DNA of 50,120 bases from an uncultured Collinsella sp. (GTDB lineage Bacteria; Actinomycetota; Coriobacteriia; Coriobacteriales; Coriobacteriaceae), in NCBI GenBank assembly GCA_900541685.1, contig UQKM01000017.1:1-50120 (forward strand). The letters run 5' to 3'. Each line of letters opens with the position of its first letter. Position 1 is the first letter of the stretch. Positions 44,385-50,120 of this stretch are shown in pieces. The position numbers and the translations under genes were made by a program. The notes below the pieces were generated by a model. The model was not told the DNA's origin. It was given only the letters and a program-made list of their open reading frames with translations, and ran no database searches.

Positions 44385-45724
44385 TCGACCGCCGCGCCCA
44401 GCGCGATAGTTCAATATCAATCTTTCGCATCATTGCCGTTGCATGCGCCATTTGCGTGCTGGTGTACTTTATTTTTGCCTTGGTGACCGGTATCGAGCCG
44501 ATCGCCACGGTGATTGCCTGCGCGCTGCTGTGCATCTTTCTGTGCATCTTTATCTTTTTGACGCTCAATCCCGATTCGGTGCGCTCCCAGTACACCGAGG
44601 AGACGCTCTCGGTGGCCTCGGCCATGCTCGAGGACATTAAGGGCGGTCTGACGCAGGAGTCGGCGCGTTTGGTGTGCCGGCGCATTTTGCCCGAGACGCG
44701 CGCCATGACGGTGGCCATCACCGACGAGGACAACGTGCTTGCCTGCGCGGGCGAGTTTGAGGAAAAACTGCTGCCCGATACTCCCATCCACACGCTTGCC
44801 ACACGCTACGTTATCGAACATGGCATCGTGCAATCGTTCAACCGTATGGTGGATGTCGTGGGCTCGGACGGCTCGCACAACCAAGTCCCCGCCGGCATTA
44901 TCGCCCCCATCAAGGTGGGCGATCGTACCGTCGGCACGCTCAAGTTCTACTACAAGACCCCGCGCGCCGTCGACCGTACCCAGTACGCGCTTGCCTCGGG
45001 CTTTGCCGAGATCTTGTCCACGCAGCTCGCCATCCACGAGCTCGAGGTGCAAAAGGAACTCACAGCGCGCGCCGAGGTGCGTGCGCTGCAGGCGCAGATT
45101 AACCCGCACTTCCTGTTCAACACGCTGAACACCATTGCATCGTTTACGCGCACCGACCCGCTGCGGGCCCGCGAACTGCTTCGTGAGTTCTCATCGTTCT
45201 ATCGCGCCACGCTCGACAACTCGGGATCGCTTATTCCGGTCTCGCGCGAGGTCGCACAGACCAAGCGCTACCTTACCTTTGAGAAGGCCCGCTTTGGCGA
45301 GGACCGCGTGCTTGCGACGTTCGATGTGTCCGAGGACGTGGAAGATACGCTGGTGCCGGCGTTCGTGATCCAGCCGATTGTCGAGAACGCCGTGCGTCAT
45401 GGTATGGGCGATGACGACGCCCTGAGGATCGACGTGACCGTTCACCAAGACGGCGAGGATGCAATCTTGATTGCCGTGGCCGATAATGGCGTGGGCATGG
45501 ATGAGGGTACCGCCGCCAGACTGTTTGACGAGCGCTCTGCCCGTCCCGACGCCAGCTCTCCTCAGGGTGGCGGCGCCGGTGTGGCCATGCACAATATTTC
45601 GGAGCGCATCCATCGCTTTTTTGGGCCGCACTCCTATACGCGTGTCGAATCGGCGCCGGGCAAGGGCACGAAGGTGCTCCTGCATCTTGATTTGTCAGAG
45701 AGCATCTTTGACATTCAAGAGTAA
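44381..45724 (+). CDS. LytS-type sensor histidine kinase (pair 2)
   Basis: 447 residues with the same layout as the kinase at 38470: two helices (about 12-65), GAF-like domain (about 75-215), QINPHFLFNTLNTI with the phosphoacceptor His, and HATPase motifs IQPIVENAVRHG and ADNGVGMDEG. It is translated with the preceding glycosyltransferase. Its regulator follows 72 bases downstream. The paralogy with pair 1 suggests an old local duplication. Confidence 0.94.
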   Translation: MIDRRAQRDSSISIFRIIAVACAICVLVYFIFALVTGIEPIATVIACALLCIFLCIFIFLTLNPDSVRSQYTEETLSVASAMLEDIKGGLTQESARLVCRRILPETRAMTVAITDEDNVLACAGEFEEKLLPDTPIHTLATRYVIEHGIVQSFNRMVDVVGSDGSHNQVPAGIIAPIKVGDRTVGTLKFYYKTPRAVDRTQYALASGFAEILSTQLAIHELEVQKELTARAEVRALQAQINPHFLFNTLNTIASFTRTDPLRARELLREFSSFYRATLDNSGSLIPVSREVAQTKRYLTFEKARFGEDRVLATFDVSEDVEDTLVPAFVIQPIVENAVRHGMGDDDALRIDVTVHQDGEDAILIAVADNGVGMDEGTAARLFDERSARPDASSPQGGGAGVAMHNISERIHRFFGPHSYTRVESAPGKGTKVLLHLDLSESIFDIQE

Positions 45725-45796
45725 AATAAAAAGCTACGGGCTCAACGTCATGCGACGGACGCCCGGCGTAGTTAGTTGACGAAAGGTTTTATCCCT

Positions 45797-46513
45797 ATGC
45801 TGCGTGCGATGATTGTGGATGATGAGGCGCCGGCTCGCTCGGAGCTTCGCTTCCTGCTCGAGCAAACGGGCAAGATCGGCACGATCACGGAGGCGTCGAG
45901 CGTCCGCTCCGCCATTGAGATGCTTATGGAAAGTCGCGTGGATGTCGTGTTTCTCGATATCTCGATGCCCGGTGCCTCGGGCCTGCAACTTGCCGAGGCG
46001 CTGCATAAGCTCAAAAATCCGCCGGCGATCGTGTTTGTGACTGCGTATAGCGACCATGCGGTCGAGGCATTCGACGTCGATGCCGTCGATTATCTGATGA
46101 AGCCTGTCGAGGAAGCTCGCTTGGATCGCGCGATCGAGAAGGTCATGCAACGCGCCAAGCCGGTTACGGACAGCAAGGTGACCATCGAGCGTATCCCGGT
46201 GGAAAAGGGCGGCCGCAAGGTGCTCATTCCCGTGGATGACATCCGCTTTATCATGGCCAAGGATGATTACTCCTGCATCTATGCCGTCGATGATCGCTTT
46301 TTGTCGACGACCTCGCTGGCGCAGTTTGAGGCCAAGCTCTGCGACTTTGGCTTCTTCCGTGTTCACCGCCGCTATATCGTCAACCTAGCGTGCGTCACGG
46401 ACGTTGAGACGGTGCCCTCGGGCGCCATCCAGCTGGGCATTACGGGCGTCGACGAACGCGTGCCGGTTTCGCGCCGCCGCGTCGTGCCGCTCAAGAAGGC
46501 CTTGAGTCTCTAG
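45797..46513 (+). CDS. LytTR-family response regulator (pair 2)
   Basis: 238 residues. Receiver (IVDDEAPARSELRF, phospho-Asp in FLDISMPG, VTAY, MKPVEE) and LytTR domain (FRVHRRYIVNL). It is a clear paralogue of the regulator at 39893 throughout. GAAAGG lies upstream of the ATG at 45797; an in-frame TTG earlier overlaps that site and is unlikely. Confidence 0.94.
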   Translation: MLRAMIVDDEAPARSELRFLLEQTGKIGTITEASSVRSAIEMLMESRVDVVFLDISMPGASGLQLAEALHKLKNPPAIVFVTAYSDHAVEAFDVDAVDYLMKPVEEARLDRAIEKVMQRAKPVTDSKVTIERIPVEKGGRKVLIPVDDIRFIMAKDDYSCIYAVDDRFLSTTSLAQFEAKLCDFGFFRVHRRYIVNLACVTDVETVPSGAIQLGITGVDERVPVSRRRVVPLKKALSL

Positions 46514-46519
46514 CACACT

Positions 46520-46568
46520 GGCCCCGCAGCCCTGTAGACCCATCGTCTGCGGAGCCGTGGGGCCTTTT
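46520..46568 (+). terminator. Terminator after regulator pair 2
   Basis: GGCCCC pairs with GGGGCC, enclosing a second possible stem CCGCAG/CTGCGG, followed by six T. It lies seven bases after the stop codon. Confidence 0.75.
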
Positions 46569-46609
46569 TTGTATGTATCTGCCGAATCGTTTTTTGCGGA
46601 AGGGATCCC

Positions 46610-47077
46610 ATGAACAGTGCAAGCGCCAAGCGTATCGACATCATCTCGGACACCCACGGCTATTTATCGCCTGCGCTCTTGGATGAGCTTGAGGGCGCAG
46701 ACCTGATCATCCACGCCGGCGACCTTACGTCAGAGATGGACTACGAGCACCTATGCACCATCGCCCCCGTGCGGGCCGTCTTGGGCAACAACGATTACTA
46801 CCGCGACTACGGCCCCGATGTAGACCGTCTTGCGCTCTTTACCTACGAAGGCCTCAAATTCGCCGTAGCCCACTACCGCGAAGACCTTCCGGTGGGATCC
46901 GTAGACGTAGCCATCAACGGTCACACCCACGTAACCAAAGAAGCCCAAGTGGGCCGCTGCTTAGTCCTCAACCCGGGCAGCGCCAGCTACCCCAGAGGCA
47001 CCCGAGGCCCCACCATGGCCAGAATGCTCGTCAAAGACGGCAAGATCCTAAGCACCAAGTTTATTGACTTGGACTAA
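46610..47077 (+). CDS. YfcE/MJ0936-type metallophosphoesterase
   Basis: 155 residues. It carries all motifs of the calcineurin-like family: DIISDTHG, HAGDLTS, VLGNNDYY, NGHTH and a final NPGS. Relatives are phosphodiesterases on small substrates. GGAAGGGA precedes the ATG. It is a single-gene unit with a strong terminator. Confidence 0.93.
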   Translation: MNSASAKRIDIISDTHGYLSPALLDELEGADLIIHAGDLTSEMDYEHLCTIAPVRAVLGNNDYYRDYGPDVDRLALFTYEGLKFAVAHYREDLPVGSVDVAINGHTHVTKEAQVGRCLVLNPGSASYPRGTRGPTMARMLVKDGKILSTKFIDLD

Positions 47078-47085
47078 CCGCAACA

Positions 47086-47118
47086 AAAACGGGGGATGCA
47101 GATGCGTCCCCCGTTTTC
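47086..47118 (+). terminator. Terminator after the phosphodiesterase gene
   Basis: AAAACGGGGGA pairs with TCCCCCGTTTT over a short loop, then TCTTT. The A-tract on the 5' side makes it bidirectional. Confidence 0.85.
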
Positions 47119-47407
47119 TTTCAGCCAAAGGCAGAGTCCCAACAAGAATCTAAGACAACCCCGCCACGGAGAACGGGGCCGCCGAGCCGCGAAGCGGCGA
47201 GCAACAAGAACTGGTTGAAGAAAGTGACGGCAGGGAGGGTCTCCGGGGCTGGGGGCGGGGGTTAAGTTTGTCGCGAGTTCCGCACGCAAAGGAAAGCACT
47301 TAATGTGCTTTCCGTCTTGCGCAGGACTGTAGAGCAGCAAACTTAACCCCCGCCCCCAGCCCCGGAGACCCTCCCGGAGGGACCGAAAAATTTTTTCAAA
47401 AAAGTTG
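47119..47407. other. Gene-free region with a long palindrome and foldback GC blocks
   Basis: No gene is seen. It contains smaller GC-rich inverted blocks (47160-47200) and the large palindrome 47233-47375, then an A/T-rich stretch leading to the tRNA-Asp promoter. Confidence 0.6.
47233..47375. repeat. 143-bp element with perfect 38-bp inverted repeats
   Basis: The arms 47233-47270 and 47338-47375 are perfectly complementary over 38 bases (beginning GGGAGGGTCTCC). In the centre is a second stem GGAAAGCAC-ttaat-GTGCTTTCC (47291-47313). It has no coding capacity. The form is that of a non-autonomous mobile palindrome or a strong RNA foldback. Confidence 0.9.
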
Positions 47408-47437
47408 TTGCGCGCCGGACAGACTTCTGTGTATACT
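47408..47437 (+). promoter_or_regulatory. tRNA-Asp promoter
   Basis: TTGCGC (47408-47413) and TATACT (47432-47437) with 18-base spacing, 46 bases before the tRNA. Confidence 0.65.
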
Positions 47438-47483
47438 AATCCCCGCAGCGCACGCGAGCGGAAACAAACGCGAACGCCTGCCT

Positions 47484-47561
<78 letters not shown>

Positions 47562-47571
47562 ACGCAATTAA

Positions 47572-47597
47572 AGCCACGTCTTCGGACGTGGCTTTTT
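47572..47597 (+). terminator. tRNA-Asp terminator
   Basis: AGCCACGTC-TTCG-GACGTGGCT followed by TTTT: a 9-bp stem with a stable TTCG tetraloop. Confidence 0.9.
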
Positions 47598-47715
47598 GCG
47601 TTTGATGCACTTTGTTTCGATAGAACGATCGCCCTGGCGCATCTTCGCCCAGAATCCCCGCGCCTTCGGGAACGCAAGTAAAATCTAATAAGTCTATCTG
47701 TCTGAACAACAGCTT

Positions 47716-47760
47716 TGTTGCGCAACACCTGTTCAACGAGACAGGGGGTTAGGTTATACT
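47716..47760 (+). promoter_or_regulatory. Rrf2-gene promoter with upstream palindrome
   Basis: TTCAAC (47732-47737) and TATACT (47755-47760), 17-base spacing. The perfect palindrome TGTTGCGCAACA (47716-47727) lies just upstream of the -35, and a wider inverted repeat (CTGTCT...AGACAG) surrounds it. Possible autoregulatory operator. Confidence 0.55.
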
Positions 47761-47919
47761 AAATTGCACTGTAGGCCGCATCTGATGCATTTCGCTCCAA
47801 GCGCGGCACTCAGTGGATATCCGATTTACCATTTGGATGTCCTGCGGTCATTTAGCGTCTCGACACAAGCTCGGCCCCGGAGCTCGTTCGAGCTGTTCGT
47901 ATTCCTTGAAAGGGGAAAA

Positions 47920-48405
47920 ATGGACATATCGAGGAAGACTGATTACGCCCTTCGTATGCTGGCGATGCTTGCCGAGGATCCGGAGCGTTTGCTTTCTGTT
48001 CGCACCGCTGCCGAAGAGGTCAATGTTCCGTATTCGTTTGCCCGCTCGATTCAGCACGGTTTGGTCCAGGCCGGTATTGTGGAGAGCCTGCGTGGCGTCC
48101 ACGGTGGCATGCGTCTCAAGGTCAGTCCGGACGACGTCACCATCCGCCAGGTCGTCGAGGCCGTTCAGGGCCCTATGGTTATGAATGATTGCACCGCACC
48201 CGATGGCGACTGTGCACGCATGGGCACGTGCTGCTATCATCCCCTGTGGGCCGGAGCTCAAGCGTTGATGCGCGATTACCTCGATTCCGTTTCGCTCGGC
48301 GACATCGTCGCTCACCGCCAGTTCCCGGCCGTCGATCCCAAATTCGCCGACCGCGAAGCGTTTCCCGAGTACGCCACCTGCGCGTGCGCTTGCCGGGAGG
48401 AATAG
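47920..48405 (+). CDS. Rrf2-family Fe-S transcriptional regulator
   Basis: 161 residues. The N-terminal winged helix (ISRKTDYALRMLAML, then SVRTAAEEVNVPYSFA) is typical of Rrf2 proteins. The cluster-binding Cys residues occur as C-x6-C-x5-C in NDCTAPDGDCARMGTCC, with extra Cys at the C-terminus (CACAC). Relatives (IscR, NsrR, RsrR) sense iron-sulphur status, NO or redox state. AAGGGGAAAA precedes the ATG at 47920; an earlier in-frame start is less likely. It stands at the head of a group with a base-excision enzyme and rubrerythrin, suggesting redox control of that group. Confidence 0.92.
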   Translation: MDISRKTDYALRMLAMLAEDPERLLSVRTAAEEVNVPYSFARSIQHGLVQAGIVESLRGVHGGMRLKVSPDDVTIRQVVEAVQGPMVMNDCTAPDGDCARMGTCCYHPLWAGAQALMRDYLDSVSLGDIVAHRQFPAVDPKFADREAFPEYATCACACREE

Positions 48406-48426
48406 CGCCGCATAAGGAGCATAGAT

Positions 48427-49332
48427 ATGATTCAAGACCCCTTTCGTTCGATGATTCGTTCGGAAGGGGTCCTGCGTTATCGCGACCTTCCGTGGCGCCG
48501 CACGCGCGATCCGTACATCATTTGGCTTTCCGAGGTCATGTTGCAGCAAACACAGGTGCCACGCGTGGAGACGCGTATGCCGGCGTGGCTCGATCGCTTT
48601 CCGACCGTGCAGGCGCTTGCCCAAGCCGCGCCTTCCGATGTTTTGGACGCTTGGCAGGGCATGGGCTACAACCGACGCGCTCTGGCGCTCCACAAGGCCG
48701 CTCAGCGCGTTGTGGAGGACTGGGACGGTGAGTTTCCGCGTGAGACGCGTGACTTGGTCGCTCTGCCTGGTATTGGCCCGGCAACGGCGCAAGGTATCCG
48801 GTCGTTTGCGTTTGACCTTCCAGGCGTGTATCTGGAGACCAACGTGCGCACGGTCTTTCTGCATCACTTCTTTCCCGATGTACCGGCTGTTCCCGACCGC
48901 GAGCTGGTGCCGCTGATTCAGGCGGCCTGTCCGGCGGTCCCCGGTGCGGCGACCGACGAGATCGCTCCCTTTGCCGTGCCGCTCGATGATGCCGACACGC
49001 CGCGCGCGTGGTATTACGCGTTGCTGGATTACGGCGCATATCTAAAAAAGACGTTGCCCAATCCGTCCAGGCGCTCGGCGGGCTATAGCCGTCAATCAAA
49101 GTTTGAGGGCTCACGTCGCCAAAAGCGCGCGCATATCGTGCGCATGTTGCTGGCAGCGCGCGATGGCCAACCGGCGGGGATTACGCTTGCTGATGCCGTG
49201 GTGGGCGTTAACGATATGGAAGCGGCGGCTGGGCGCGGGCCGGTCGAGCGCGAGCTTGTCGCGGGCATTCTGGCCGACCTGGAGCGTGAGGGCTTTTGCC
49301 GAGCCGAGGGCGATCGCTGGCTGAGCATTTAG
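48427..49332 (+). CDS. mutY: MutY-like HhH-GPD DNA glycosylase lacking Fe-S cluster
   Basis: 301 residues. The six-helix barrel with LPWRRTRDPY, LSEVMLQQTQV (Glu36, matching MutY Glu37), MGYNRRALAL and the hairpin LPGIGPATA is clearly of the A/G-specific adenine glycosylase type. Two departures stand out. The catalytic Asp position is Glu (LETNVRTV, residue 137), and the four-Cys [4Fe-4S] motif after the barrel is missing; only two scattered Cys remain. The MutT-like C-terminal domain is also absent, replaced by a winged-helix-like segment (about 235-301). It might be an adenine glycosylase of a cluster-less type or a different specificity. It follows the Rrf2 gene by 21 bases. Confidence 0.85.
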   Translation: MIQDPFRSMIRSEGVLRYRDLPWRRTRDPYIIWLSEVMLQQTQVPRVETRMPAWLDRFPTVQALAQAAPSDVLDAWQGMGYNRRALALHKAAQRVVEDWDGEFPRETRDLVALPGIGPATAQGIRSFAFDLPGVYLETNVRTVFLHHFFPDVPAVPDRELVPLIQAACPAVPGAATDEIAPFAVPLDDADTPRAWYYALLDYGAYLKKTLPNPSRRSAGYSRQSKFEGSRRQKRAHIVRMLLAARDGQPAGITLADAVVGVNDMEAAAGRGPVERELVAGILADLEREGFCRAEGDRWLSI

Positions 49333-49446
49333 CCCGTGGAAATCTGAAGAACAGGATTGTAAGGTTTAGATTTCCGACATGAGGGCATCCTAAAGACGAG
49401 GCCGCTCGAAGCCTACGGGCGGCATGCGTTGAAGGGAAGTACACCT

Positions 49447-49986
49447 ATGGATTTTGAGAATTCCCAAACCAAGAAGAACCTCGAGACCGCTTTTGCCGGT
49501 GAGTCCCAGGCACACACCAAGTATCGCTACTATGCCTCCAAGGCAAAGAAGGACGGCTACGTTCAGATCTCGAACATCTTTGCCGAGACGGCTGGCAACG
49601 AGTCCGAGCACGCCAAACTGTGGTTTAAGTATCTGCACGATGGCGCCGTCCCCGATACCCTGGACAATCTGCGCGATGCCGCCGCGGGTGAGAACTACGA
49701 GTGGACCACGATGTACGACGAGTTTGCCAAGACCGCCGAGGAAGAGGGCTTTGCCGAGATTGCCGCAAAGTTCCGTGGTGTCGCCGCCGTCGAGAAGGCC
49801 CACGAGGAGCGCTACAACAAGCTCGTCGAGCGCATTGAGTCGGGCGAGGTGTTTGAGCGCGAGGGCGTAAAGGTGTGGAAGTGCCTGAACTGCGGACATC
49901 TGCACGTTGGTGCCGAGGCACCTGAGGTGTGCCCGGTGTGTAACCACCCCAAGGCGTACTTTGAGGAGCAGGTGGTGAACTACTAG
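49447..49986 (+). CDS. rbr: Rubrerythrin
   Basis: 179 residues. The N-terminal ferritin-like domain has the di-iron pattern AGESQAHTKY...ESEHAKLW and AAVEKAHEERY. The C-terminal rubredoxin domain has CLNCGHLH and CPVCNHPKAYF. It reduces hydrogen peroxide in anaerobes using rubredoxin/NAD(P)H-derived electrons. AAGGGAAG precedes the ATG. It lies 114 bases after the glycosylase, possibly with its own promoter, in a group with an Rrf2 regulator. Confidence 0.97.
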   Translation: MDFENSQTKKNLETAFAGESQAHTKYRYYASKAKKDGYVQISNIFAETAGNESEHAKLWFKYLHDGAVPDTLDNLRDAAAGENYEWTTMYDEFAKTAEEEGFAEIAAKFRGVAAVEKAHEERYNKLVERIESGEVFEREGVKVWKCLNCGHLHVGAEAPEVCPVCNHPKAYFEEQVVNY

Positions 49987-50006
49987 CGCTTGGCGCTGGC
50001 TGCTGC

Positions 50007-50104
50007 GGAGCGCGGGGCGGGAGGCCGGATTGCCTTCCCTCCCCGCTCACGGCTTCGCAGGGTCGCGTTGAGGGAAGGCAATCCGGCCTCCCGCCCCGCG
50101 CTCC
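50007..50104. repeat. Perfect 34-bp inverted repeat after rubrerythrin
   Basis: The arms 50007-50040 and 50071-50104 (beginning GGAGCGCGGGGCGGGAGG) are exact complements around a 30-nt loop. It lies 20 bases after the rubrerythrin stop and can act as a terminator, but the length exceeds what termination needs. No T-run follows. Confidence 0.88.
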
Positions 50105-50120
50105 GGCGTTGGATCGTCGC

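Overview
The window is high-GC, densely coded DNA from an anaerobic actinobacterium, most likely class Coriobacteriia and probably Collinsella or a close relative (inference; no 16S is present). Three things point this way: a cell-wall/Ser-Thr-kinase operon in actinobacterial style (FhaA-like, FhaB-like, PP2C, SEDS/PBP, PknB-PASTA); anaerobe enzymes (pyruvate:ferredoxin oxidoreductase, rubrerythrin); and codon use almost entirely GC-ending.

Layout. 1-780: AT-richer, nearly gene-free DNA ending in a 3' fragment of tRNA-Arg(CCU) with its terminator, which looks like one end of an integrated element. 784-5288: a lipoprotein solute-binding protein fused to a 5'-nucleotidase-C-like domain, coupled to a hybrid sensor kinase with no transporter alongside. 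5427-15640 (minus strand): kinase with membrane C-terminus, DUF3662-FHA protein, membrane FHA protein, PP2C phosphatase, a fused FtsW/RodA-type glycosyltransferase plus penicillin-binding transpeptidase, and PknB with four PASTA repeats; together these should tune cell-wall synthesis. 15785-21473: YcxB-like protein, dnaX, a DUF4160 pair, a membrane protein, ybaB and recR. 21719-25407: a second kinase cluster (anchored surface protein, membrane kinase, FHA protein). 25807-29346: nifJ behind a long GC-rich leader. 29350-32330: palindromes, a three-unit tandem repeat with covarying hairpins, a DUF4143 ATPase with 34-bp repeats in its promoter, and a DUF3830 pair.

32947-38352: carbamate kinase, a C39-like peptidase, an APC permease and a metal-dependent amidohydrolase, probably uptake and breakdown of a nitrogenous compound. 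38464-46513: two paralogous LytS-type kinase/LytTR regulator pairs that enclose a phospholipase-C-like protein, a UMF1/MFS transporter and a glycosyltransferase. 46610-49986: YfcE-type phosphodiesterase, tRNA-Asp, an Rrf2 Fe-S regulator, an unusual MutY-like glycosylase and rubrerythrin (an oxidative/redox stress group).

The intergenic regions are rich in long inverted repeats (29358-29480, 34018-34262, 47233-47375, 50007-50104), most of them just after gene ends. The observations I rate highest are the tandem repeat with compensatory hairpin changes, the MutY homologue lacking both the Fe-S ligands and the catalytic Asp, the solute-binding/5'-nucleotidase-C fusion coupled to a kinase, the SEDS-PBP fusion, and the tRNA-Arg attachment-site remnant.
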